Of a DNA stretch of 64,000 nucleotides, positions 47,146-59,285 are shown in pieces. The stretch comes from Vandiemenella viatica (Eukaryota > Arthropoda > Insecta > Orthoptera > Morabidae): positions 65,035,832 to 65,099,831 of the forward strand of contig JARYHS010013631.1 in assembly GCA_031002005.1 (NCBI GenBank), in the 5' to 3' direction. Numbering within the stretch: position 1 is the stretch's first letter; each line of letters opens with the position of its first letter. Under the pieces are notes generated by a model. It ran no database searches and was not told the DNA's origin. It saw nothing but the letters and a program-made list of their open reading frames with translations. The position numbers and the translations under genes were made by a program.

Positions 47146-47883
47146 TTATTCTTTCTTTTTCACTTTCTTCTTCCTCAGAAAGTTGGTTTGTATCTCTTTA
47201 AACAATTCTCCTTTTTTTCTATACAGTTTTTGCTGTGCCAATTTGTCCTGTATCTCTAGGGTTTTCACATCTTGTGATTGTAATGTGAATTTAACTGCAC
47301 TCACCTTGACCCCATTATCACTAAGTCTTCCAGCTATCACTTCCAATTACTGAACCAAGTAGGTGGTGTTTATTTTGTGTCTTTCCATAACATCCTGCAT
47401 TAACTTCTCAGATACATCCATTTCACCTAATTTATTCCCAACATATTGAAAATTGTTTTCATTTTTTATTTCTACTGCATGAATATCTTTTTACGCTCAT
47501 TTGCTGCTTCAAGTTGCAAACTCAAAAATGCTCTTTACGTACGCAACGTTCAGGCCTCCAACTAATATTGTTCGTTGTGAATGTGTTCGCAATTTTGTTC
47601 TTGTTTCCTTGCGGTTGCTTGCCTGTACAGCTTCAAATTTAGTGTCCATTTGGTCCCGAAATTTAGACATTCAATCATTCAACTTGACACTTATACCATT
47701 CTGCATCTTTTCCAAGCAATCGATACGTTCTTGCATAGTTTGAAACTGATCATTGATGCTTTCCTTCATTGAGTATAATTGAGAATTAATCTCTGTTTTC
47801 ACAGAATGAATCTGAAAAGACATGGTGGACCTATGTACAGACATTTGCTGTAATAACATGACAATATGATTGTTTGAACTCAT
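47146..47883 (-). pseudogene. Coiled-coil gag-like ORF remnant
   Basis: Starts MSSNNHIVMLLQQM and continues with helical, Q/K/E-rich text (one piece reads IDCLEKMQNGISVKL), with at least three stops before a second stretch ending NFLRKKKVKKKE. N-terminal coiled coils are common in gag proteins of insect LTR retrotransposons. The assignment rests on the flanking repeats, not on a family match. Confidence 0.4.
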
Positions 47884-48639
47884 TGATCAATGAAAGTGTT
47901 AAACTATTCCCCATTAAATTAAAATGATTTTAAATTTACGACCCTTCCAATTCCGACCTGTAATATAATATTAATTATGATAAGTTAATATGAATTTTCT
48001 ATGTATAATACACACACACACACACACACACTGTTCTCACTCCTCTACACACTACTGAAAAGCATCATAATACAAGGAAACATAAAAAAAATTATGTTAA
48101 TCGCAAATATAGCATTTTAAATAATTAATTATTCATGCCCCATGTTGGTTAGCTCCAAATGAAGTGTTCCAGTTAATTGTACTTTCTTTATTCTTTAAAA
48201 TTTAATATTAGTCAATTATATTTCGATCTAGGTAATTACAAGTGAAGGGGTGAGATTACTTTGTGTATCACATAAGTAAAAGACATACAAATTAACAATT
48301 CACAGATCTATTATAATGAGTAAGTAAGACTTCAATGACAATCTTTAACATAAACAACTTAAATTACTACCTTAGCTGCAGAGCATAAAGTCTCAGGTTG
48401 ACTCGGGATTATATAAAAAAAAACACACACACACAAATGAACAATCCATTTAAAATCATACTGTTTCTTGTGCCAGTATTCAATTCAGTTGCTAAATCAT
48501 ATCACAACAGTCTTGCTGATAGTTTATCCATACTCATCTCTGTAGGTCACGTACCACTCGCTCTGCTTTTTTTTTTTTCCCCTTTCATACTACACTAAAA
48601 GAGTTTTCTACATTTTTTTTCCTTATGCGCAAAGATTGG

Positions 48640-48990
48640 AAAATTGGTATAATGCTAAGCTAAGCTAAGCTAAGCTTGGGATTTAACTCAAAGATAGGTG
48701 GACCCTATCGAAGGAGGAATACTTAGCCTGCTATTGTTGGTAGTGTGGCCAGTTCCTTTCCTCCTTAGCTAACGTAACTTGGTAATCCTGCCAGGTAAAG
48801 GGTCGTTTGATGTGTGATTTGAACCATGCAAGCTTTCTGGCATGCTGCACATTACATGACAAGATACTCCAGAGAATAAGATTGGGTTAAGGGTCTCTGA
48901 AAATCTCCACCAAGACAGGGATTTGAAACAGTGACCTTTCAATATATAGTCAGATGCCTCAACTCATGAGCCACCAGGCCACTCAATTAG
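48640..48990 (-). mobile_element. SINE-2, with (AGCTT)n tail
   Basis: Reverse strand: CTGGTGGCTCATGAGTTGAG A-box-like head, TTTCAAATCCCTG B box, GGAGATTTTCAGAGACCCTTA, and a pentanucleotide tail seen on + as TAAGC repeats at 48653-48675. It abuts the LTR relic. Confidence 0.75.
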
Positions 48991-50229
48991 TATTAAAAGA
49001 GGGCTAAAAAAATTAGAGCTCATGCAAACTTTTCTACTAAATTAATCATAGAATATTGAAAACAAAAATACTTTTAGACAATGAAAATAAATTAAACCCA
49101 TAAATTAGAAAGCAAGTGGGCAGCAGCAAACACGAAAGACACTGTGAATCCAGTCAGAATTTAGTGCTTTATACTGATCTACAAACATTTGTAGGTGTTC
49201 TCAGTTATCAAGTTGAGTTATACTTTCAACCAAAATACGTTATTTAATTCCTTGAACTTTTTAACGGCAGGTAGTTTCTCAAACAACCAAAAATTGATAA
49301 ACTTTTATCATGACTTTTATTTCATAGAAATGCACAGAAAAACATACATAAACTATACATAAGACATCTTTCCAAAGATTATATCATGATACATTTCCTA
49401 TTGTGTACCTCGTAAATAATCATACGATAAATAAATAAATCATGATACAATAAAAAATGTTGTTTGTCTTAACACTGTTCTGAGAGATACCTGATTGCGG
49501 TTATTGGGAGCTCTTTCAGGCATCATAGAAAGTTCTGGGAGACTGACAGACTTTTCTGGAGCTCTAACTATTATGTTAACAATACATATCATACAAAGTC
49601 AATTCAAAATTACTTGTAATCATAGGTTAAAAAAGCCTTAAATGAAACTAACAGATATTTACAAGCATTTAACAGTACATTTATTAAATTTAACACTTCA
49701 GACAGTCAAAATGTTACTGAAAACAATTTACAGGCATAGTATGGTCAATTAAAGTTCTTTTAATTGATATACTGTACTGCTTTTAATACAAGTAAAAGAG
49801 TCACTAAGCCCATTTACAGCACCTACTGAAACAAACACCACACATTCATTTACAATTGGTTACTTTGCCTTACAAGGATAGAAACTAGTGGCAGAATGTC
49901 TTAGTCCATAATAATCCCTCCCCAGGGCTCATAAAAAATCGACTAAAATCTTCACGAAATTATTAGGTTGTTTTGAGCCTAAAGTAAAAGACCAGCTTTA
50001 ACTAACTAGACCTATTCACTTCTATACGTTTAAACCATATACTAGATTTATACAATTAATCACTCTACTCAATATTCAACTTGACAAATCATCTTATTTT
50101 ACAACTTACATTCCAAAAATATTAACTTTATTGTTTCAAATTATCTATTTTTATGGTTGATTTTTTTTTTATTTCTGTTATTTTTCTATTATTATTTGGC
50201 CCTCGTATCTAATGTAACTACGGAATCAT

Positions 50230-50310
50230 TTCTTATTACAATTTAATTTTAATTTAATTTAATTGCAATGGAGCACAGGCTCGGTTGGCAATTTCTCTAC
50301 ACCCCCATCT
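50230..50310 (-). mobile_element. LINE 3' tip
   Basis: The phrase AATTGCAATGGAGCACAGGC then TGGCAATTTC matches the 3' end of the LINE at 33540, next to AATTT repeats. Confidence 0.5.
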
Positions 50311-51481
50311 TCCCCCTACAATGAGAATTTCACACACAAGTCTCATATGTTTTCATTATGATTGACGTCAGCTGTGAGTGTAGTGTAGCCACCTCCATCA
50401 TTAGAAATCATTAAAGAACATTCTTTCTTATTTCAAAAGTCTTACTTCAAACACTTAATAAATTCTACCAAAATGATTGAGACTAATTTTACTTATCTAA
50501 CTTACAGCTTTCTACTTATATACATTTCATCAGGTCACATGGCTTATTGAATTATAATTACACTTACACATAGTAACCCATCCCAAAGAGATGGATTGCA
50601 AAACTATTTTGAAATGAATACTGATTTGGGACACACTTCCCCAAGACATTGGTTAATAATCCTACATACTATGTAGCATGTGCTGGTTTCAAGATTTTCT
50701 GAAAACCCAAAACTAAACCTCCTTTTTCTTAATCTTTACTATTTTTATTACTACTTCTATCATGACTTTTATTAAATCTACTTGACTATCTAAGCCATGG
50801 TATCATACAAGAACATTTACTAACAAACAAAAGCTGAAAATGAGCTTTAAATGATAATATAACAAAACAAACAATCTTGTGTCTGCAGATGATCAATCCC
50901 TACATAATTTACTATCATAATCATCCCATATCATTTTCTCATTACTCTGAACTACTTCAGGAACCTCATTTTCAAATAATACTTCAGTTTTAAAGATCTA
51001 TTCTTTTGTATGGTGATTGCCTTATTGTTGCCTTCAGTGTTTGAACTATCATGTTTAGCTGTAGTATAACTAACCCAAACAAGCTTTACACTGTTAACAA
51101 TTTTCTGCAATTGTCAAATCTATGCTTAACATGTTACTCAAATTATTACAACCATTTTTAAGAGTGCCAATGACCCCATTGTCGACACGCCCTAAAGCCC
51201 AAATAACAATAACCATTTTCATCATAATGTGGTAATCTTCAGTGTGTGCATGCCTTCACAACCAAATGGTTCAGTCTCTAGTGTATGATTACAGTTTTAT
51301 ACCGAAATATTGGTTTTTCTTGGTTCGTCTTACATGTTATTTACTCGTTTTAGCCCTTGTTCTTTGGTAAGTGATGGGTTATTTTCCCTATCCTTTGTTA
51401 TTTAAGATCACTCCTCAGACTTATTGAAACATTCTAACTTTTGCAAACGATATTTACATCTACACAACATTTCTAACATTA

Positions 51482-51629
51482 AGTGGGTGCGCAGACTTCC
51501 GCGGTCATTGTCAATGTAATCTTGGTTGTCCGGGTTGATTTACAGTACTCTGAAGAAGGCCACAAAATGATGGCCGAAACGTTAGGTTTCAACAAATTGA
51601 CGCGGTTCAACCCGGACAACCAAGATTAC
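51482..51629 (-). mobile_element. Penelope-derived hairpin, 148 bp
   Basis: Inverted ends GTAATCTTGGTTGTCCGGGTT and complement enclose CTGAAGAAGGCC...GGCCGAAAC (51550-51582 on +). The tail at 51482-51510 (reverse) contains GCGGAAGTCTGCGC. An exact 13-bp duplication ATTTCTAACATTA flanks it (51469-51481, 51630-51642), showing retroposition and not cut-and-paste movement. Confidence 0.65.
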
Positions 51630-53012
51630 ATTTCTAACATTACTTTCAAAATCATTGGGGTATTGGCGATAACTGATAATCAATGTTATTAGGAAAATAG
51701 AAATAGGGAAGGTATGGTGAAATAACCTGTCATTAACCAGAGACAAAGGCAAAAAGGGCAGATGAACACACTTTACAATATTTCAGCAAAATGTTGTAAA
51801 GTAGGTTCGTAATTTTTGTGTTCTTCTGACCCTCTTGCCTTCATCTAAGGCAAGTGACATGCTATTTCCCCATCCTTCCTTATTTTCAAAATCATTAACA
51901 GTTTCTCCCCCTTGACTTATTAATTCTCTGATTATATTATTATCCACTACCAACTTAACTCCATTAAACCTTTGTATACCTATTGCAACATCATTACCAT
52001 TACCAGATTCAATATTAATAAGCTCATGGTCTACCTTCCATCCACTTTAACTTCATCCTTTACCTCTACAAACATTACTTGATTACTAGAGTTATCACAG
52101 TTAACTGCAATGCCACTGTGCCAGCAATCTTTCTAATTGAATCCATCAAATCCTCTTCACTACAAATAACATTTTCAAATTCAGTACACACTTCCTTATA
52201 CTCTGCTCATCTTTAATTGATTTGCTAAGATTGTTTTCACCTTGGAAGTAATTGATTATCACTTCATGAGGTTCAACATTGACATTCTTATGTACTTCCT
52301 CCATCACATTTTTTCTAACTTCAATCTGACAGTTTACTACATCATATCCATTTGGTATTGTCACACTACCATAATTATTTATTTAGGACAGATTTAATTT
52401 ATAACAATGACCTCGATGTCGATGCGCCCTAAAACATAACCTTCATTAGTTACTGTTTTCTATTTTGAGGTCAGAATAGGGTTCGGATCTTTATGACATG
52501 TCATATTTTTTTTCCTGCCTTCTTTTGAGCTGTAATGCTGAGTTAAACACTGATTGAACATATCTAATAGAATTTAAATTTATTTTATATAGTGCATAAT
52601 GCCTGTTCAGGCCATTTTCCTGGTTTTGGCCATGTTATTATAATATTGTTGCTCATATGGGCATATTTTCAGGAAAATTCTGGTAATTTTTCTAATAGTG
52701 CCGAGAATTCACTAGAAATTATAAATGAGAAGAAATTAAGATATTGTATTCCTATTATACATTGAAGGAAGAAACAAAACTGATTGTCTCTGAATTGCTC
52801 AGAATTCACCAGTCAAGAATTAATGTTATACATTATTGTCACACTCTAAACATTAATGTTCCAGCCATCTTTAAATCTCGACAATGCAGCAACTGGATGC
52901 CTCTGAAGAGCTGTGTCAATCAATGTTTCATTGTCACCAATATTTTTGAAAATAATCCTCTGTCAGTGTTAAATCTGCAGTGGATCAGTGAGTACAAAAT
53001 TTTCTGAAAGTG

Positions 53013-53355
53013 TGAAGTTATAAAGTTACGTAAAGGAATTTGGAGAGGAGTATTTTAGTGCTGATGAAAGAGTTCTTTTTTGTAAATTATGTGAAATTAA
53101 AGTGACTTCAACAATGAGATTTGATGTGCAGCAACATTTCAATACACAAGAACAATGAATAATGATATTAAGCTCAATAAAGTAGACAGCGACTTCTTTT
53201 TTGTTTCGATAGATTCACAATTTTCAGAATTATCAATTTTTTCTAAAGAACTCTGTGAAATGATGATATCTGCCAACATCCCACTCAATAAAATGAACAA
53301 TGAACATTTCAAAACCTGCTTGGTGAAATGTTTGGTCAAAATTTGTCATTTTTAG
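53013..53355 (+). pseudogene. CGGBP1/BED-like zinc-finger protein relic
   Basis: Broken frames read FGEEYFSADERVLFCKLCEI, TMRFDVQQHFNTQEQ (C-C-H finger with the last H lost) and then FSKELCEMMISANIPLNKMN, the pattern of CGGBP1-like and hAT-associated proteins. It is close kin to 14505-14583. It joins the satellite on its right. Confidence 0.55.
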
Positions 53356-53369
53356 GTCATACTAGCTGG

Positions 53370-53845
53370 TGCTCACGACTTCGTTAGTGTTTGTAAAGAA
53401 TTTTGATTGATAGCTACCGACATGTAACCACCTTAGTGCATGATGGGAGACTTGGAGCTAATACCACCCTCAAACCCAAGTGACCTGCGCAGGATATTTA
53501 TGGCTGCAAAGTTAAATATAGGAACACACATTTCTGTGATCAAAATATGAAAATGCCTCCGGTCGACTATTTTCAACCTCCATATTTCCCACACCCCCAC
53601 AACTACCGACATGCAACTACCATAGTGCATGATGAGAGACCCCAGACTACTATCACACACAAACACCAGTGATCTGTGCCATGTGGTTGTGTTTGCAAAT
53701 TGAAATTTAAGGACAGGCAAGCCTTTGATCAAAATAACAAAATACCCTCAGTCGACCATCTTCAACCACCATATTTACCACATCCTCACAGCTACTGATA
53801 TGCAACCACCATAGTGCATGATGGGAGACTTGAGTCTACTACTAC
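53370..53845 (-). repeat. 189-bp satellite, three tandem units
   Basis: The phrase GTGCATGATG recurs at 53436, 53625 and 53814, exactly 189 bp apart, within longer shared text. The same family lies at 22500, 54862-54960 and, on the other strand, 63450-64000. Confidence 0.9.
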
Positions 53846-54862
53846 ATCTACATCTACATATATACTCTGCAATTCACAAAATTGTGGGTGGCAGAGGGTG
53901 CTCGGAACCAAAGCTAATTTCTTTGCTGTGCATTCCAATCCCTAATGGTACGAGGAAAAAAGAATTCATATAAGAATCAATCCGGCACCTTATTTCTCTA
54001 ATTTTATCTTTCCTGTCCTTCCGACTCAAATAGATAGGTGGAAGAAGTATTTCACTACACTCAAAAGTGAAAGTGGGAGTACGCATGTTTACCAATAAGT
54101 TTAAACGAAACGTGTGTCGTCTATCTACCAGAGACTCCCAACCTAATCTACTAATCAGTTCTGTGACGCTTTCATAAGGACTGTAGCAAGCGGTAACGAA
54201 TCAGAGCGGCTCTTCTCTGTACCTTCTCTATACTTTCGATCGACCCCTTATGAAATGGGTCCCAAATGGCACAACAATAATCCAAATGTGGACGCACAAG
54301 AGATTTGTACGCTATCTCCTTTAATTGTTCATTACAATTTTTCAAGATTCGACCTATGAATTGCAGCCTAGAATTTGCTCTACCTACTAATGAATTAATG
54401 TGTATGTCCCATTTCATGTTCCTTTGTACTGTTACTCCCAAATATTTCATAGAATCGACCATATCAATAACTGTATTGTTTAACTCGTATTTCTGAACAA
54501 TTGGATTCTTTTTGTTAATTATGCTCATTGTCTTGCACTTTTTACAATTTAGAGTAAGTTGCCACTCAGCGCATCAAGCCAAAATAACATCCAGATCGCG
54601 CTGAATTTCTAAGCAATCGGCCAAATTTCTTACTTCCCTATAAATAACCGCATCATCAGCAAACAATCTAAATAGGCTTTTCACTTTGTCTCTGAGATCG
54701 TTTATAAACATTAAGAAAAGAAGTGGTCCTATTACACTTCCTTGAGGTACACCCGTTGTAACATCTAGATTAGAAGAACTTTCTCCTTCAACGACAACAT
54801 ACTGCGACCGACCAGTTAGAAAATCCTTTATCCATTCACAAAGCTGATCCGATATACCGTAC
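53842..54862 (-). pseudogene. CR1-like LINE, 5'-truncated, inside the satellite
   Basis: Reverse strand: QLCEWIKDFLTGRSQYVV, TGVPQGSVIGPLLFLMFIND, LFRLFADDAVIYREV (catalytic ADD at 54658-54650), MKYLGVTVQRNMKWDIHINS, FIGRILKNCNEQLKEIAYKS, CCAIWDPFHKGSIESIEKVQ. It ends in a TAGATG/TAGATGTAG tail near 53845-53860. A few breaks only; one stop (CAEW region) and a frameshift near 54175. It splits one satellite unit, the rest of which resumes at 54862. Confidence 0.88.
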
Positions 54863-54960
54863 TACACACAAACACCCGTGGTTTGCATTAGGTAGTTTTG
54901 GTTGGAAAGTGGAATGTAGGGACACACATGTCTTTCTTCAAATTATGAATTATTAAATAA
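54862..54960 (-). repeat. Remainder of the split satellite unit
   Basis: Continues the unit broken at 53842: cacacaaacacccgtggttt and gggacacacatgtc. Confidence 0.7.
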
Positions 54961-55977
54961 ATGATATGGAGTTATCAGTCTTTCCCATGGAATGAAATTC
55001 ACCCTGTATGAAACTGTTAACATTAAACACTTATGTTTTCGATGTATTGGCTGTATTATGTACTTAAATTGAATGTAAAAAATATAAAATCACATTACTG
55101 TTAATTTAATTTTTCCTAATTGGGTAGTGTAACAGATTAGTTCTCCTATAAAAAAAAACTATATTCATATAAAAAGTTCACAAAATGTTAATAAGCATTT
55201 AACATGCCTCAGGTTTTCTAATCTTTAAATACATTTTGATGTATAATAGTATTAAAAATCATTTGTTGTTCAACCCCTCCCTTCAGAAACAGATCTCCAA
55301 AAATTAGAATTTAGAAAATTTCAAGTTATCTTTTCTTGATATTTTGACCACAAGTTAAATTTTAGGTTACTAATGCTTATAACTAAATTTATCGGGTAGA
55401 CTTTAAAGATGAAATTTGTTCCTCCCCCCTCCCCCATACTCTATGATAAGTGATTCAGAAGAATAACAAATGTGAAAATTAACAGTTATCAAAAACATCA
55501 AGTCTCCAGGCATAATGCATTTTATTGAAGTGGATTTTTAAGAGGCCAGGAAACTAAATAAATTTCAACTTTTTTTTTCGCATGGTCAGCCCTGGGCTTC
55601 TTTTGTTTTGTGTCCATGTCTGAAATATTAATATCTCCTTTCTCATTCTTGATTTCTGTGTTCCAGAGGTTCCTCATTTACCATCTACATGATTCTTTCA
55701 TTTTTAACTTTCTCTGTTCTTGTTGTGTCTGCTCTACTTCATTATCACCATTCTGCTTTTATCTTTCTCCTACATCTATCATATTTCTGATCCATACATT
55801 AATATCTGAACATAATTGGCCTGTAAAAAATATTTATATAAAATTCTTAAAACTTGACTGTTTTCATAATATGGAATGTTGATGTGTGTAGTAATTGCTA
55901 AACTTACTCTTAATTGCTATTAGTTTCTTTGTATACTTGCTGCTTTATGTACTTACCTTGAAATTTTGTGTAAATAG

Positions 55978-56082
55978 ATGCGGTGTTTCTTGGATTTCAA
56001 AACTGGTGGAGCATTGTGTCACATTTTAGCGACAGTATACAAGTTCAAAAATGACCAGGGTTGGAGGAGATTTGATTTTCAG
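55978..56082 (+). CDS. mor: SMARCC/moira exon 3
   Basis: Third coding exon, 35 codons, phase 0 at both ends: [20 protein letters not shown] and so on to GWRRFDFQ. This is the conserved KCFLDF-GG-LCHIL-A-YK segment of the SMARCC N-terminal module. The acceptor is GTAAATAG| at 55977, with a short and weak polypyrimidine tract. The donor is CAG|GTGAGT at 56083. The LP end of exon 2 joins MRCFLDF here, where the family has LP(I/A)KCFLDF or KCFMDF. The leading ATG is therefore an internal methionine and not a start. Confidence 0.94.
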
Positions 56083-57719
56083 GTGAGTTTGAAAACATTT
56101 TATAGTCCGTTAATGTGTTAAAAAAATTGAGGAATGAAATATTGGTTTTGTTGGTTTTATATAATACAGCAATCTTTTTTCATGGTTGCTATGGGATCTG
56201 TATTGAGATGAGATCCTTAGTCATTTACTTTCTTATTTCCTGTCAATAAAAAGGTTGTTTATGTAAGTCACGATACAAATGATTGTGTAACATTCAAAAG
56301 TGATATTGACAGCATAAAATCTTCAAAACAAATATGGAACAGTAAATCTAAGATTTTTTGTACAAATCCTTAATTAAACATTTCTTATTGTGAATTTAAG
56401 TACTCATTGTTTCATTATTCTCCTTTTCTCTCTCCCTCCTGTCATTAGTAGGTTGGCAGCTTTAATTCACACATCTGATTTAAGACTTGCAGAATATTGC
56501 CCTAAATTGAGAATCTTATTTTGTTCCAAAACATTGAAAGGGATATGTGAGTACTGTCCCTATGAGAGAGATACTGAGAGTTATTCTGTTTGAGAACTGT
56601 TGAGGAACTTATGAACTTTGAGTGGGAGGATCTAGTATAAATAAGTGTCATACATTAACTGTATTCTACAGATAATCGTAATACCTCTATTCTGAAACTG
56701 GGACAGACTTTATATACTTTTACAGTATGTTACTTTCAGTTTATGGAAATTTTAGAAGTTAATAGTTCATCATTTGCTTGATTAAGGGCAAGACAAATGT
56801 GGCCTACACCATTTTCTATGAAAAATAACAATGAGGAAAATAGTGCAATTGTTTAAAATTTTTATTTTGAAAGTTCAGCTCTAGTTTCAAGATCTTAAAA
56901 AATATCACTATTTTTGGCATGACGTTTGTCTGTAATTTTTGTGAAGATGGTTACTTTCTTAATAGTGGTGATAATAAGAAAGAAAAAGACTGAAAGGGGA
57001 TTTGAAATCATACATAACTTGCTTACGTTGGAGTCGGGAAGGTTGGGTCCATACAGAACAGAAGACAAACAGAAATATTTATTAGTTGCACCATTAATTT
57101 TGTGAGTGATTAATTAAAATGTGTACTATGTATGCACTGACAGACTGGAGCACCACTATTAGAAGTTTGGGCAGTTTGTCAGTGGGTGAAGTCACAAGAC
57201 TAGTAGTGTTAGGGGAATCACACAGCTTAATAACAGTAAACACAGATATAAGAAACCACTCTTGGGAAGGGAGGAATTAGGTGATGGAAGGAAGAATGAA
57301 TAAAAAGCAAAGATGAAAAACTAATATGAAAATTTACCAAAAAAAGGATTAAGAAATATATTAAAAATGGGGGGAAATAATGATGATTAAGTTTCTAAAA
57401 CTGTCACCATATATTATGGCTCCGCATTAACAAGGATTTTGCTTGATGTCAAGCAAGTATTGTGGAATATTTGCAGTTGCCTTGAAGTATGGTGTCTGTA
57501 GAAGTTGAATCAATCTATAGCCCTCTAGCAATTATGTGCTTGTTCACCTAGAATCATTTAGACATATATGTTTTTGTCACACGGCATTTTTTGTTTAGAA
57601 ATCTCAAAGATCCATTTTACCTAGTTTTAAGACTCCAGATTCTGCCAATTGCATCGTTATTTAACACATTGGGGAAGGGAATAGAAGTGTCACCATCTGT
57701 ATCAATCATTTAAGCTATG

Positions 57720-58310
57720 TTCTGTATGTTATATCTAACTCTGCAATTCACAGAATTCTGGACCAAAGTGTACTTTGCATCAGAATTAATCTCTCTGTGT
57801 ATTCTGGTCACTAATGGTTCAAGGGAGCATGTGGGTAGCACCTTATCTCCAGTTTATCTCTTCTGTCATATACATTGGTGGGTGAAGTATTCTCTACAAT
57901 CATAAATGAAGGTGGATATTTGTAAGTTTTTCAGCAAATTCAGTCATAACTTTATCTCTGGTCTGCCTCTGCACAAACTTGGTGACACTTATAAAACGAC
58001 TATAGCATGCTGTTACAGGAATGGCTTTTCCCTTTATTTTATCAATACCAGTAATCAATATTTTGTGAAGTGGATCCCATATAGAACTACAGTATTCAAG
58101 ATAAGGGTGCATGAGAGCCTTGTTAATTATCTCCTTTGTATATGTATTACAGTTTTTCAAAATTCTACCCAAGAATTACCTACTTCTAAACAAATGTGTT
58201 GATCCCACTTTGTGTTGTTTCATTCCCAAATATTTGATGAATTCATCCTCATCAGGAGTTATACAGGTTATATTGTATTCATACTCAGTAGGAGGGTTTT
58301 TTCCTGTTTG
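57720..58310 (-). pseudogene. CR1-like LINE fragment, highly decayed
   Basis: Reverse strand: LGRILKNCNTYTKEIINKAL and LEYCSSIWDPLHKILITGID, homologous to 54300-54500, with a 3' part matching actctgcaattcacaga near 57738. Confidence 0.75.
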
Positions 58311-59285
58311 TTATAAGAAAAGCCAATCAGGCTACCTGGAGGGTAAAAAAGGGGGGGGGGTCAAAGGAGGCCAGAATGGGGCCACAAAATTTATGAATGC
58401 TCCCTAATAGATTGTGTTGGTTCATTAACCAGCTGTTTGGAGTGACAGTCAGGTAACATATCAATAATGATTTCAAGAGGAATTTTGTCCCTGCAACCAG
58501 TTTTGTAAGCATAGTTAATCCAGCCAGTATTAATCAAATGAAGTAACAAGTATTGATTACTTTATTATCCAGAAATCATATGACTAGTTCGTTTACATTA
58601 TTACTCAGTGATAGTTGGACTTGACAATCTAAAGGTCCTACCACAAACTTTGAGCTTAATCCATATTATTTTACATTTTTGTGGTTAACTAAGAGAATTT
58701 TTAACTGTTGCAATTCTCTCAAGCTGCATATGTGGTGGAAAATTTATCTGTATTTCCCCTGACTACTGCTTGTGTGCAATTTTTAAGCAATTAGTTACGA
58801 ACCATCCCTACAGTCTCTATGACAATTATGAAATGCCACCTAAAACTGTGATGAGGATGGCTCTTTGAACCTAAGGTGTTGTTGAAGCTGTTGCTGGCAC
58901 ACCTTATAGTGAAGCTGCTTCCTACACTATGACTCAGTAACGTTCTGTGTGCATACACGTCTGGAACCAAATGGCTTGTTAATCTACTCCATAAAGAAGT
59001 TTTATACCAAAATATTGTATTTGTATGTCTGCCTTATGTGTTTTTTCTCATTGCCACTGTCAACTTTGGTATGTAGTGGGTTAATTTATCTTTCCTTTAT
59101 TATTTATATTTCCTAAAGGCCACTTCCTTTTTTCCTTAGTTACATTAGAGTAAAAAATCATGACATATGGAGACTAGGTTTCGATTGTGGCAAAATTATG
59201 AGGTATTTCACGAAAAGTATTAAGGAAGAAAGTGTTTTTTAAAAAATCACCCCTACAAACCGATATAGTTTCAGAGAAATCGGCA

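Larger units (their letters stand above)
46234..48636 (-). mobile_element. LTR-retrotransposon relic with two LTR-like direct repeats
   Basis: Direct repeats 46234-46770 and 48165-48636 start TGTACCGGTTAATTG and TGTTCCAGTTAATTG. They share gtcaattatatttcgatcta, gtaaaagacatacaaattaa and the end GCGCAAAGAT. Between them, on the - strand, is a broken coiled-coil ORF (47883-47671 and 47346-47146). The layout is LTR, gag-like ORF, LTR. No pol is present. Confidence 0.6.
45877..55977 (+). other. SMARCC intron 2 (about 10.1 kb)
   Basis: Intron between exons 2 and 3. It holds the LTR-retrotransposon relic (46234-48636), a SINE-2 copy, a LINE 3' tip, a short Penelope-derived hairpin, a zinc-finger relic, the 189-bp satellite and a CR1-like LINE. 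The stretches 49000-50230, 50320-51460, 51650-52740 and 54960-55970 are AT-rich and I see no gene in them. Two short SINE-tail scraps with the phrase gtcgacacgccctaaa or gtcgatgcgccctaaa lie near 51180 and 52420. Confidence 0.85.
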
